DNA of 23,447 bases from Gammaproteobacteria bacterium (GTDB taxonomy: Bacteria; Pseudomonadota; Gammaproteobacteria; UBA7966), in the NCBI GenBank assembly GCA_003485715.1, contig DNIF01000141.1:1-23447 (forward strand), written 5' to 3'. Within the stretch, counting starts at the first letter, position 1; each line of letters opens with the position of its first letter. The notes under the pieces are model-generated. The model was given only the letters and a program-made list of their open reading frames with translations. It had not been told where the DNA came from and did no database searches. The translations under genes and the position numbers were made by a program. Shown here in pieces: positions 1 through 8,464 of the stretch.

Positions 1-2
1 AG

Positions 3-857
3 ATCGACATCACCACCGGTGCCGTGCGCGACAGCATCCGCCATTACACCCGTGAATCCGGTGTGCGCAACCTCGAGCGCGAGATCGCCAACATCTGCCG
101 CAAGGTGGTCAAGAAGGTGCTGCTTGGAAGTACCAGGAAGCGCACGGTCGTCACCGAGAAGGGGCTGCGCAAATTGCTGGGTGTGGAACGGTTCCGCTTT
201 GGACGTGCCGAGTCGGAGGATCGCATCGGGCAGGTGGTCGGGCTCGCCTGGACGGAGGTCGGGGGTGACCTCCTGACCATCGAGGCCGCGGTGATGCCGG
301 GGAAGGGCAAGGAGACCTTCACCGGCCAGTTGGGTGATGTCATGCAGGAGTCGATCCGCGCGGCGGTTACCGTCGTGCGGTCGCGCTCCGTCGCCCTTGG
401 CATCAATCCGGACTTCTATCGCACGCTGGATATCCACTTCCATGTGCCCGAAGGGGCGACCCCCAAGGATGGTCCCAGTGCTGGCGTGGGCATGTGCACG
501 GCCCTTGTGTCGGCCCTCACCGGCATCCCGGTGCGTGCGAGCGTTGCGATGACGGGTGAAATCACCCTGCGCGGGGAGGTACTGCCGATTGGTGGGCTGA
601 AGGAGAAACTGCTGGCGGCGTTGCGCGGAGGCATCACCACCGTGCTGATACCACAGGATAATCAGCGAGATCTGCAGGAGGTGCCGCGCAACATCGTGCA
701 GGGTCTGAAGATCATTCCCGTTCGCTGGATCGACGAAGTACTCGCAGTCGCCCTGCAGCGCATGCCGGAGCCGCGCGATGTGTCGGTCACGCCAGAGGCA
801 GATCCAGCGACCGCCGCACGTGAAGCTGAGGACGCGGACGCCATGCTCCATCATTGA
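3..857 (+). CDS. lon: Lon ATP-dependent protease, C-terminal part (5' end outside window)
   Basis: The reading frame is open from the window edge, so only about 284 C-terminal residues of a protein usually near 800 residues are present. They cover the end of the AAA+ lid and the whole Lon proteolytic domain. The catalytic serine lies in PKDGPSAGVGM (codon 477-479). The catalytic lysine lies in the GGLKEK motif at about 591-608. Together they form the Ser-Lys dyad of family S16. Lon is a cytosolic hexamer that unfolds and degrades damaged and regulatory proteins. The tail after the protease domain is short and acidic. hupB and ppiD follow, as in many gammaproteobacteria, which supports the call. 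An internal GTG at 24 is not a real start. Confidence 0.97.
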   Translation: MDITTGAVRDSIRHYTRESGVRNLEREIANICRKVVKKVLLGSTRKRTVVTEKGLRKLLGVERFRFGRAESEDRIGQVVGLAWTEVGGDLLTIEAAVMPGKGKETFTGQLGDVMQESIRAAVTVVRSRSVALGINPDFYRTLDIHFHVPEGATPKDGPSAGVGMCTALVSALTGIPVRASVAMTGEITLRGEVLPIGGLKEKLLAALRGGITTVLIPQDNQRDLQEVPRNIVQGLKIIPVRWIDEVLAVALQRMPEPRDVSVTPEADPATAAREAEDADAMLHH

Positions 858-906
858 CCGAGCCAGGCTTGCGGCATCCGGCGGCGTGCCAACTGACGCG
901 CACCGG

Positions 907-936
907 TTGACCCTGCGCCCTGCCAGTTGCTATACA
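907..936 (+). promoter_or_regulatory. Putative sigma-70 promoter of hupB
   Basis: A -35 box TTGACC (907-912) and a -10 box TATACA (931-936) are separated by 18 bp. The -10 box is preceded by TGC, as in an extended -10. The site is about 110 bp upstream of the hupB start and inside the lon-hupB gap, so hupB can be transcribed independently of lon. Start-site mapping would settle it. Confidence 0.6.
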
Positions 937-1046
937 TCCGCCCCCCGTGGCGGGCGCTGCTGAACCGCTCAGCGGTCTGGGTCAGCGGACCCTCATCATT
1001 CCGCTGTGCGCCGTGCCACTTACTCCTCCAACTCCCTCGGAGAGTC

Positions 1047-1319
1047 ATGAACAAGTCAGAACTCATCGATGCCGTAGCGGATGCGGCCGACATACCCCGG
1101 GCCGTGGCTACCCGAGCGGTGGAAGCCGTCACCGACAGCATCACCGCCGCACTCCAGCGCGATGACACCGTTACGTTGGTAGGCTTCGGATCCTTTCTGG
1201 TCAGCAAGCGTGAGGCGCGCACCGGCCGTAACCCGAAGACTGGTGAGCCCATCGAACTCAAGGCGGCGCGGGTCCCCAAGTTTCGACCGGGCAAGGCCTT
1301 GAAGGACGCCTTGGGCTAG
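1047..1319 (+). CDS. hupB: HU family DNA-binding protein (HU-beta)
   Basis: This 90-residue protein matches the full length of HU subunits. It has the helical N-terminal dimerisation half (MNKSELIDAVADAADIP) and the signature GFGSFLVSKREARTGRNP, which leads into the DNA-binding beta arm. The end, PKFRPGKALKDAL, is typical. HU binds and bends DNA without strong sequence preference and organises the nucleoid. The ATG at 1047 has a close GGAG at 1039-1042. The position right after lon and before ppiD is the conserved location of the hupB paralogue, which favours HU-beta over HU-alpha or IHF. A likely own promoter lies at 907-936. Confidence 0.96.
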   Translation: MNKSELIDAVADAADIPRAVATRAVEAVTDSITAALQRDDTVTLVGFGSFLVSKREARTGRNPKTGEPIELKAARVPKFRPGKALKDALG

Positions 1320-1357
1320 CATCCGGTCGCCCGCCGGAATATAGTTACAGAGCGTCG

Positions 1358-1434
1358 GGGTGCTTAGCTCAGTTGGTTAGAGCGTCGCCCTTACAAGGCG
1401 AAGGTCGCGGGTTCGAATCCCTCAGCACCCACCA
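1358..1434 (+). tRNA. tRNA-Val (anticodon UAC)
   Basis: A 77-nt cloverleaf with encoded CCA. The acceptor strands GGGTGCT and AGCACCC pair fully. The anticodon stem TCGCC/GGCGA encloses CTTACAA, with anticodon TAC at 1392-1394. The T arm has the normal TTCGAAT loop, but its stem GCGGG/CCCTC has one C-T mismatch (1408 against 1422). A possible -10 box, TATAGT, lies at 1340-1345, just upstream. Confidence 0.96.
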
Positions 1435-1482
1435 GTTGTTGAAGTCATTCGTGTGGGTGTGCCAAAGGATTCTCAAGGCGGC

Positions 1483-1508
1483 GCAGGGGAACATCCCTGC
1501 CGTTGTTT
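1483..1508 (+). terminator. Possible intrinsic terminator after tRNA-Val
   Basis: The 6-bp stem GCAGGG/CCCTGC (1483-1488 with 1495-1500) encloses a 6-nt loop and is followed by CGTTGTTT. The T-run is interrupted, so strength is doubtful. If it works, the two tRNAs are separate transcripts. Confidence 0.4.
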
Positions 1509-1611
1509 GAGTCTTGATAGCCCCCGCACTTTTCGAGAGGCAGACGAAGCCAACGGGTCTGTCTCGGCTTCTCATTGCAACATCCCCTCATACGGGCAAC
1601 GGTTTCAGAGC

Positions 1612-1688
1612 GGAGTGGTAGTTCAGTCGGTTAGAATACCGGCCTGTCACGCCGGGGGTCGCGGGTTCGAGTCCCGTCCACTCCGCCA
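1612..1688 (+). tRNA. tRNA-Asp (anticodon GUC)
   Basis: A 77-nt cloverleaf with encoded CCA. The acceptor GGAGTGG pairs with CCACTCC, followed by discriminator G. The anticodon loop CTGTCAC carries GTC at 1646-1648. The D arm (GTTCAGTCGGTTAGAAT) and T arm (TTCGAGT loop) closely resemble the enterobacterial tRNA-Asp. It lies 177 bp after tRNA-Val and is followed at once by a strong terminator. Confidence 0.97.
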
Positions 1689-1705
1689 TTAATTCCAGGT
1701 AGCAG

Positions 1706-1740
1706 CGAGCAAGGCGCGGGCATCCGCGCCTTGCTCGTTT
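1706..1740 (+). terminator. Intrinsic terminator after tRNA-Asp
   Basis: A perfect 14-bp inverted repeat (1706-1719 with 1724-1737) with a four-base GCAT loop is followed by TTT. The stem begins CGAGCAAGG and ends CCTTGCTCG. It lies 18 bp after the tRNA-Asp CCA end and separates the tRNA from ppiD. Confidence 0.8.
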
Positions 1741-1847
1741 GGGCAGCGCGAAAGTTTCGCAATGGCTTTTCCGGCGTTCAGCCTCGATGAGAGGTGACGG
1801 TCAGGTCGCTCGCCGGCCCCGCAGTTCCAAAGCAGAGGCACCGCACC

Positions 1848-3752
1848 ATGATGCAGTCCATCCGAGATCGCGCGCAGGGGTGGTTTGCGACCCTGATCCT
1901 GGGTTTCCTGTGCATCCCCTTCGCGCTCTGGGGCGTGCAGTCTTACCTCGATGCCGCCGGTTTCATTGATGTTGCCGTGGTGGACGGGGATGCCATCACG
2001 CAGCCGGAGTTTCGTCAGGCATTCGAACGCGCGCGTGCAGCGCTGGAGGAACGCCTCGGCGAACAGGCGGCGGGGATTGATCAGTCCGTGCAGAAGCGCG
2101 AGGTGCTCGACCAACTCGTGCGGGCGCGATTGATCCGTCAGTACGCCGCTTTGCATGGCTTGCGCGTGAGCGATGCCATGGTTGCCACCGAGGTGACCCG
2201 TTTGCCTGCGTTCCAGGAAGACGGCGTCTTTTCTCCACAGCTTTATGAAGAGCGTTTGCGCTTCTCGGGCATGTCCCGTCGGGGCTTCGAGGAGCAGATG
2301 CGGGAAGAACTGGTGGCGAGCCAGTTCATGCAAGGTGTGCTGCAGGGAGTTTTCATCACTCCATCCGAACGGAAGTCGATAGCGCGACTGCGCGCTGAGC
2401 GTCGGGATATCGCTGTCGTGCAACTCCGGAGTGATGCGCTTCAGGACCGAGTGCAGGTGTCCGATGCGCTGCTCGATGCGTGGTTCGCAGCACACCGTGA
2501 CCGGTACCTTAGCGAAGCCTCCGTGTCGGTCGAGTACGTCACCTTGGCAGCCGCAGACCTCGGCGCCGCGGAAGAGCCCGAGCCAGGCGTCCTGGAGCGT
2601 CTCTACGAGGAAAACCGTGCCCGGTATGAACAGGCAGAGGAACGGCGCGCCCGGCACATCCTGGTGCGCATTCCCGAGGGTGCGGATGATGCGGCCGTGC
2701 AGCAGGCGTTAGGCGAGGTACAAAGTCTGCGTGAGCGGATCATGGGAGGCGAGGATTTCGCGGCCATCGCGGAGAAGGAGTCGGATGACCCCGGTAGTGC
2801 ACGCGCGGGCGGGGACCTCGGCTTCTTCAAACGCGGCTTGATGGACAAGGCCTTCGAGGAGACTGCTTTCACGCTGGCCGAAGGGGAACTCAGCGCGCCG
2901 GTTCGCTCCGCCTTCGGTTTTCATCTCGTCCGAGTGGACTCCATTCGCCCCGAGCAGACCAAGACCTTCGATGCGGTGCGCGCTGAACTGCTGGCTGAAT
3001 GGCGGCAGGAGCAGGGAGAGCAACGCTATTTCCGTGAGTTGGAGAAGCTGGAGACACTCGCCTTCGAGAGTGGAGACGATCTGCAATCAGTCGCTGACGC
3101 GCTCGGACTCGAAGTGCTGCGCAACGACGATCTGCGCCCGGCCACCGCCAAGGGTGCCTTGACCTCCGATGCCGTACTCCGGCGCGCATTCGATCCAGAG
3201 TACGCGGCCTCGGGTCTGCTTTCGGAGCCGATCGAGGTGGGCACAAACCGGGTTGTGGTATTGCGTGTGGTGGCATCCCGACCCGCTGCCCCGCTCGAGT
3301 TCGAGGCGGCGAAGGAGCGGGTGCGCGCGGATTTCACGGCTGCCGAGGCTCGCAAGCTGGCGGAGGCACGTGGCAAGGAATTACTGGCCGCCGTGCAGGG
3401 GGGCAGCGAACTGACAGGCCTGCTGCGTGAGGGCGAGACCTTGCAGGAACTCGCCGGCGCCACGCGCAACCATCCCGATCTGCCCCGCGCCGTCGCGCGG
3501 CTCGCCTTCCGGGTCCCGTCCCAGCGCGTATTGGATGAAGGGCCGCAGGCCGTCTCGGCGATTGCCGGAAATGGTGACTTCATTCTGGCGCTGGTGAGTG
3601 CCGTGAATGCGAAAGAGGAGGTCGGCCCCGAACTGCTGGCCCTCGTCGAAGAAGAGCCGTGGCGGGATGCCCGCGCTGGCGCGGAGTGGGACCATGTCCT
3701 GGCGGAGCTGCGCCGACGGGCCGAGATCGTCATCAACGACGGTGCCCTCTGA
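1848..3752 (+). CDS. ppiD: PpiD-type periplasmic folding chaperone (SurA_N plus parvulin domain)
   Basis: This 634-residue protein is near the usual length of PpiD (about 620). One N-terminal membrane anchor spans residues 12-30 and leaves the rest in the periplasm. A SurA-like chaperone region follows. The parvulin (PPIC) domain runs from about 267 to 365, with RRARHILVRIP at its start and GGDLGFF and FGFHLV further on. PpiD sits at the Sec translocon and helps newly exported proteins fold. The ATG at 1848 is chosen because AGAGG at 1834-1838 is well spaced and the membrane anchor then begins near the N terminus. An upstream in-frame start at 1794 would add a non-family extension. The lon-hupB-ppiD order supports the name. 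Confidence 0.93.
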   Translation: MMQSIRDRAQGWFATLILGFLCIPFALWGVQSYLDAAGFIDVAVVDGDAITQPEFRQAFERARAALEERLGEQAAGIDQSVQKREVLDQLVRARLIRQYAALHGLRVSDAMVATEVTRLPAFQEDGVFSPQLYEERLRFSGMSRRGFEEQMREELVASQFMQGVLQGVFITPSERKSIARLRAERRDIAVVQLRSDALQDRVQVSDALLDAWFAAHRDRYLSEASVSVEYVTLAAADLGAAEEPEPGVLERLYEENRARYEQAEERRARHILVRIPEGADDAAVQQALGEVQSLRERIMGGEDFAAIAEKESDDPGSARAGGDLGFFKRGLMDKAFEETAFTLAEGELSAPVRSAFGFHLVRVDSIRPEQTKTFDAVRAELLAEWRQEQGEQRYFRELEKLETLAFESGDDLQSVADALGLEVLRNDDLRPATAKGALTSDAVLRRAFDPEYAASGLLSEPIEVGTNRVVVLRVVASRPAAPLEFEAAKERVRADFTAAEARKLAEARGKELLAAVQGGSELTGLLREGETLQELAGATRNHPDLPRAVARLAFRVPSQRVLDEGPQAVSAIAGNGDFILALVSAVNAKEEVGPELLALVEEEPWRDARAGAEWDHVLAELRRRAEIVINDGAL

Positions 3753-3874
3753 ACGGCGACCGAACTCACCGAGTCTCGCGCAACAGCGGCAGTGCGAGTG
3801 CGCATGGAAGTTGCTCGCGCGGGCATGACCTGACCGTTCGCGGTCGATGCGGGCTACGTAGTGCGGTTTGTGGA

Positions 3875-5758
3875 TCAGCCGCGCGGATGGATGGCCGGCA
3901 GCCATGCCGCCCTTTGCAGAGACGGTTGTTGCCTGGCTGGTGCCTGCCGTAGCGCTCGCAGTGCGTCTCGCAGCGGGCGCCCGTCCCAGGTGGACTGTCC
4001 TGCATCGGGCCGTCCATATCGATGGCGCTGCAACTCGATCACGGCGTCCTTCAGGGGGCCGTCAGGCAAGCGCTCCAGCAGGGCCGCAAGACTGCACAAC
4101 GGTTGACCCCCGGCTTCCACGAGGAAGGGTGCCAGGGCGATCAGCTCGCGCTGAGCCGTTTGGCTGTCGTTGCGGGCCGCGGCGCGGCCGAGATTGGCGA
4201 GAAGCTGAGAGGTCCGTCGGCTGCTTGATGGGCGATCTGGCTGTGGCTCACTCCTCATCCCCCAGGTCACTGAACGGATTTTGATCCGGGTGAGAATGAG
4301 GCCAAGCAGCAGACCGAGGGACAGCCAACCAAGGGCATCCCAAGCGAACTCGTGCGCTGAATCCGGTCGGGCAGATCCCCCGGTCCCGAGGTCCAGATTT
4401 GCGGGGGGCGGAGGTGCCGCGTCGGTTGGTTGCCCAGTCGCCGTTGGGGCCTCGGCCTGCGTGCTGATCGCAGGTTGAGCAGGTGTGGTGGCGACTGCTC
4501 CAGCAGCCGGCAGGACCTCCACTCGGCGGGCGGGCAGGCTTGCCGTTGCCCGTCTAGCCTCCGTCAGGTCCCACCAGTGGATCTCCATCGCGGGCAGTTC
4601 GATGGCGCCCGCCGCCGTGGGGATCAGCACCAGTCGCTCGGTGCGTTGAGCCGAGACACCGTCCGGGTTGTGTTGGGTGGCAAGGTGGGGTGTGTCCGGA
4701 TATTGATTCACGCCAGGCGGGGCCGGAGGCTGCAGGGCGGGAAGCTGAGCGGCCGTGAGCCCTTCGGCGAGGACCCCGATGGTGCGCACGATGGGTTCTC
4801 CCGCCCGGGCCCGTCCGGCATCGTCCAGACCTGACCAAGCCTCGGTCAGGGCAAGGCTCCTGGCCGGCAACCATCCCGTGGCGGCCTCTTCGGGGGGGGC
4901 ACGCCTGACCGTGACGCGCCGTGCGTCGCTCTGCAGTGTCACAGGGTCTATGCGTACGCCAAAGGGGTTCGAGAGGCTCAGGCTGCCGCTCAGACGGCGG
5001 GCATCCAGCCGCATCGGTTCCACGGTCAGCTCACCACTGCTTTGCGGAATGATCGCGAAGCGTCGCTCTATCACTTCGAAGGACTCGCCCGCGCGCTGCG
5101 TTCGGTATGCGCGGTCCTTGCCGAGGGTTTCGATGACCGCATCCCCCCCCGAGACCTTCGGCTCGGAAAGGCGCGCACTTTCAAGGTCTACACCGGCCGG
5201 GCGCAAGACCCGCACGACCATCAGCAGTTGCTCCTGCACGAAGACCGCGTCCGGAGTGAGTTCGACCTCGAGCGCCAGGGCTTCCCCGTCCTGCGGGATC
5301 GCACTTGCCTCCCTCACCGTCAGCGTGATCGCTGCTGAGCGCTCGGGGCCGAAGGAAAGCGCCGGCAGTTCGACCTCACCTGCCCTTCGGCTGGCGAGTG
5401 TCAGCGTGAGATGCTGGCGACGGTGCATGGCACCCTTTTCGAGACTGATGTGGCTCGAACGGACGCTGCCAAGCACCTCGAAATCGTCAGCCAGCGGCGC
5501 GAGGTTGGGTTCGTCGACGCCCTTGCCTTCGAGTTCGTAGGTTACCGAGAAGGGCGTGCCCGCATAGATGTCGGTGGCATTGATGCGTGGCTGAATCTCC
5601 GCAAATGCTGTCTGCGTCAGGGAGATGGACAGGAGGGCGAGCAGCCGGAGCAGCAATCTCAGGCCTTTGCGCGTTGCCGCAGCCTGGCGATTGGTCGACC
5701 TGAAGCCTTCAGTTGCCGTATGCCGGCAACCACCCTCACAGCCAAGAGGCGATTTCAC
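3875..5758 (-). CDS. batD: BatD family protein (envelope protein of the MoxR/Bat system)
   Basis: A 627-residue protein. A hydrophobic export segment lies at about 33-52, with a likely cleavage after AFA. A long periplasmic part with repeated beta-rich regions follows, starting IQPRINATDIYAGTPFSVTY, typical of BatD. A single membrane helix is at about 471-491, followed by a cytosolic tail. The role of BatD is not firmly known. In the family it works with the VWA proteins encoded just upstream. The GTG at 5758 overlaps the preceding stop as GTGA, so translation is probably coupled. A TTG one codon earlier is possible. The stretch before the signal peptide is long, so the true start may be further in. 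It is the last gene of the operon and converges on ppiD. Confidence 0.88.
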   Translation of the reverse strand: MKSPLGCEGGCRHTATEGFRSTNRQAAATRKGLRLLLRLLALLSISLTQTAFAEIQPRINATDIYAGTPFSVTYELEGKGVDEPNLAPLADDFEVLGSVRSSHISLEKGAMHRRQHLTLTLASRRAGEVELPALSFGPERSAAITLTVREASAIPQDGEALALEVELTPDAVFVQEQLLMVVRVLRPAGVDLESARLSEPKVSGGDAVIETLGKDRAYRTQRAGESFEVIERRFAIIPQSSGELTVEPMRLDARRLSGSLSLSNPFGVRIDPVTLQSDARRVTVRRAPPEEAATGWLPARSLALTEAWSGLDDAGRARAGEPIVRTIGVLAEGLTAAQLPALQPPAPPGVNQYPDTPHLATQHNPDGVSAQRTERLVLIPTAAGAIELPAMEIHWWDLTEARRATASLPARRVEVLPAAGAVATTPAQPAISTQAEAPTATGQPTDAAPPPPANLDLGTGGSARPDSAHEFAWDALGWLSLGLLLGLILTRIKIRSVTWGMRSEPQPDRPSSSRRTSQLLANLGRAAARNDSQTAQRELIALAPFLVEAGGQPLCSLAALLERLPDGPLKDAVIELQRHRYGRPDAGQSTWDGRPLRDALRALRQAPARQQPSLQRAAWLPAIHPRG

Positions 5759-7494
5759 CAAGGCGATTCCTCAGCATGGTCTTCCAACTCGACCCCGCGC
5801 TGCTGCTGTTGCAGAAACTTGTTGCGCAGCAGACCGCCTGGGTCATCCGGGATGCGGGCGAGCCACTGCTCCGTCGCCTGCGCATCCTCGCGCATTTCGT
5901 TTTCTGCCTGCGCAGCCTCGGGTGATTGCCCCGGGGGCTCACGCTCCTCGGTCGCCTGATTGTCCGGCTCTCCCTGACCAGGCGGCACCTCATCGTCGGG
6001 CTTGCCGGGCTTGGGCTCGGATTGTCCTGCCTTCGGGGTTGGCTGCTCATCGGGTTGTGGTTGGTTCTCCCCGCCGGCGTCATTGTCCTTCTGCTGCGGC
6101 GAAGTTTCGCCATCCTGTTCGCCTTGCTCGCCCGAGCCTTGTTGCTTCGAGGCAAGGAATTCCTTGATCAGGCGGTGATTGAATTGGGCATCCGCATGGT
6201 TCGGCTCGCGTGTCAGGGCGGCTTCGAGATTGGCCAAGGCTTCTTCGTAGCGGCCCAGACGCGCAAGCGTGGTGCCACGGTTGTAGAGTGACCCTGCATC
6301 CTCGAAGGGCGAGAGCAGCGTGACTGCGCCCTCGGGGTCACCGGCCTGAGCCTTGGCAAAGGCGCTCCAGCGCGGATCACGGAAGGCGGCTGCGGCGCCG
6401 GTGGGATCACCGGCCTCCAGTCGCTCACGGCCGTATTCATCAGGATGCTGCCACAGCCACCACAGATCGGACGCCCGTGCCGAGTTGGGTGTTGCTGCCG
6501 TCAGCACGACGCCGAGCAGCAACACGTTGCTTGCGTACAGGCGCGCGCGCCAGGCTAGCCAGGGCAAGAGGCACAGCAACAGCAAAGGCCCTCGATCCAT
6601 CCATTCGAGCGCCTCAAGGCCGGCATCGCGGGTGGCTGTTCCGGCCGCACGGACGCGAAATCCGGCCTCCAGTTGCCGGATGTCCCGGTCGTCAGGCTGG
6701 AGTTCGACGGCCTCGCCACCACAGGAGCGAGCAACCTCCTGGGTCAGCGTGGAATCGAGGCGTGACATCACCACCTCGGCACCGGGCCGCAGACCTGGAA
6801 CGGGTGCCCCTGCTGCGGTCGCAGCGGCGAGGATGGACAACCGGTTGCCGTGCCGGGCACAGAGCGACACCAACCGGTCTCGCTGCCTCGGCTCGATGCC
6901 ATCGGTCACGAGCAGCACTTCGCCATCGGGGAAGCCGCCGTCGCGCAGGAGTTCGACTGCCCGGGTGTAGGCACGGTCGGCCCGGCTACCCTGTGCCGGC
7001 ATGAGGTCGGGTTCCAGTACCGGCAGTTGCAGGCGCAAGGTGTCGAGATCGCTGGTGAGCGGCGTGACCAGGAAGGCGTTGGCCGCGAAGACCACCAGCG
7101 CGGTCTGTCCATCGCGCCGCCCCTCGAAGAGCCCCTCCAGCTTGAACCGTGCCCGCGTGAGACGATTCGGCCTGAGGTCCTCGGCCAGCATCGAGCGCGA
7201 AAGGTCCAGTGCGATGACGAGTGCGTGGCCGCTCGCCACCTGCGGGCGTGGCAGTTGTTCCCAGGCAGGGCCGGCACAGACGACCGCAAGCAGTATCAGC
7301 AGGAGATACCCGGGCCAGGTTCTGCCATCTGCGCCACTCACCCGCGCGAGCACCCACGGTGCGAGGGAGGCATCCACCTGACTGCGCCAGACACTCGATG
7401 GCTGCACTGCCCTGGGGATGAAGCGGATGAGGAGCCAGGCGCAGAGTGGCAGCAGGAGCCAGAGGGGTCTCTGGAAATGGAAATCAGCCCACAT
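5755..7494 (-). CDS. batB: VWA-TPR protein (BatB/BatC fusion)
   Basis: A 579-residue protein. Membrane helices lie at about 11-25 and 62-76. A von Willebrand factor A domain follows, with an intact MIDAS: DLSRS at 97-101 and the later PLTSD and VTDG. A TPR unit (LYNRGTTLARLGRYEEALANL) sits at about 402-450. The tail is about 130 residues rich in Q, P, E and G and ends in the conserved WLARIPDDPGGLLRNKF. It thus joins BatB (VWA) and BatC (TPR), which some genomes encode separately. The ATG at 7494 is chosen because GGAGG lies 8 nt upstream. A TTG at 7509 would overlap batA further. It overlaps batA by 11 nt and batD by 4. Confidence 0.9.
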   Translation of the reverse strand: MWADFHFQRPLWLLLPLCAWLLIRFIPRAVQPSSVWRSQVDASLAPWVLARVSGADGRTWPGYLLLILLAVVCAGPAWEQLPRPQVASGHALVIALDLSRSMLAEDLRPNRLTRARFKLEGLFEGRRDGQTALVVFAANAFLVTPLTSDLDTLRLQLPVLEPDLMPAQGSRADRAYTRAVELLRDGGFPDGEVLLVTDGIEPRQRDRLVSLCARHGNRLSILAAATAAGAPVPGLRPGAEVVMSRLDSTLTQEVARSCGGEAVELQPDDRDIRQLEAGFRVRAAGTATRDAGLEALEWMDRGPLLLLCLLPWLAWRARLYASNVLLLGVVLTAATPNSARASDLWWLWQHPDEYGRERLEAGDPTGAAAAFRDPRWSAFAKAQAGDPEGAVTLLSPFEDAGSLYNRGTTLARLGRYEEALANLEAALTREPNHADAQFNHRLIKEFLASKQQGSGEQGEQDGETSPQQKDNDAGGENQPQPDEQPTPKAGQSEPKPGKPDDEVPPGQGEPDNQATEEREPPGQSPEAAQAENEMREDAQATEQWLARIPDDPGGLLRNKFLQQQQRGVELEDHAEESPW

Positions 7495-8464
7495 GCCGTT
7501 GGCCTCCAAGACTGCTTCTCAACACCGGCCACCACGCGATCAGCGCGAGTGCGAGCAACCAGGGCTGCAGAGGGGAGCGTTCGCGTAAGGGGCGCGAGCG
7601 ATCCGTGCCTGGCTCCAGTGCGTCCAGGGACGCGTAGATCTCCATGAGCTGTTGTGTGTCCTGCGCACGGAAGTAGCGACCCCCGGTCGTTTCCGCGACC
7701 GCGCTCAGCGTGCCCTCGTCCACCCCCCCACTGGCACTGTATAGCCCGAGGTGATTGGCCTGCCCCGACGCTGCCCCGATACCGATGGTGTAGATGCGAA
7801 CGCCAAGGTCGCGCGCGAGTTCGGCCGCCCGCTCCGGGCCGACGGCCCCGGCGGTGTTTTCGCCGTCGGTCACCAGGATCAGAACCCGCTGTTGGGCGTC
7901 CTGCTCGTCGCGTAGACGCTTCAAGGCCAGGCCGATGGCGTCACCGATGGCGGTGGCCTTGCCCGCAAGCCCGATCTCCGCCTCCTCGAGAAGTTGGCGC
8001 ACGGCGGTGGTGTCAAAGGTGAGAGGTGCCTGCACATAGGCTCGCTCACCGAACAGGATGAGCCCGACCCGATCACCCCGCCGGCGTTCGAGGAAGTCCC
8101 CCGCCACATACTGGGCCGCCTCCAGGCGATCCACCGGGCGCCCGGCCAGCGTGAAATCCACGGCCGCCATGCTGCGCGAGAGATCGATGGCCAGCATGAG
8201 GTCGCGCCCACTGCGCGGGATGCGCGCTTCCCCATGCGGCCACATCGGCTGCATGGCCGCCAGCACGAACAGTAGCCAGCCGAGCAGCAGCCACCACCGC
8301 CAATGAGTGTGGGCAGTGGCTGCTGTCAGGGCGGAGAAGCGCTTGGCACCAGGCAGGCGCAGGGCCTCGATGGTGCCCAAGGGCTGAACATCGCTCGGTG
8401 CACGCCGGAACAGCAGCGGCAGCAGGACGGCGAGCCCAGCCAACGGCCAATCGAACTCAAGCAC
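7484..8464 (-). CDS. batA: VWA domain protein BatA
   Basis: A 326-residue membrane protein. Helices lie at about 7-19 and 56-71, followed by a VWA domain with all MIDAS elements: DLSRS (94-98), Thr171 in GKATAIGD and Asp200 in VTDGEN. A C-terminal helix (PWLLALALIAWWPVL) is near the end. VWA proteins bind partners through a metal ion, and MoxR-type ATPases often remodel such partners. The GTG at 8464 overlaps the preceding stop by 8 nt and puts the start at VLEFDWPL, the normal BatA beginning. The open frame runs further upstream, but that part is a shadow of the DUF4381 gene. I see no clear Shine-Dalgarno, which fits translational coupling. Confidence 0.9.
   Translation of the reverse strand: MLEFDWPLAGLAVLLPLLFRRAPSDVQPLGTIEALRLPGAKRFSALTAATAHTHWRWWLLLGWLLFVLAAMQPMWPHGEARIPRSGRDLMLAIDLSRSMAAVDFTLAGRPVDRLEAAQYVAGDFLERRRGDRVGLILFGERAYVQAPLTFDTTAVRQLLEEAEIGLAGKATAIGDAIGLALKRLRDEQDAQQRVLILVTDGENTAGAVGPERAAELARDLGVRIYTIGIGAASGQANHLGLYSASGGVDEGTLSAVAETTGGRYFRAQDTQQLMEIYASLDALEPGTDRSRPLRERSPLQPWLLALALIAWWPVLRSSLGGQRHVG

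Noticed and set aside
1689..2657. Minus-strand open frame of 322 codons
   Set aside because: It is antisense to ppiD and begins in the tRNA-Asp terminator region. No homology seen.
3832..3845. GACCG-TTCG-CGGTC hairpin between ppiD and batD
   Set aside because: The stem is only 5 bp, with no T-run on either strand. Too weak to call as a terminator.
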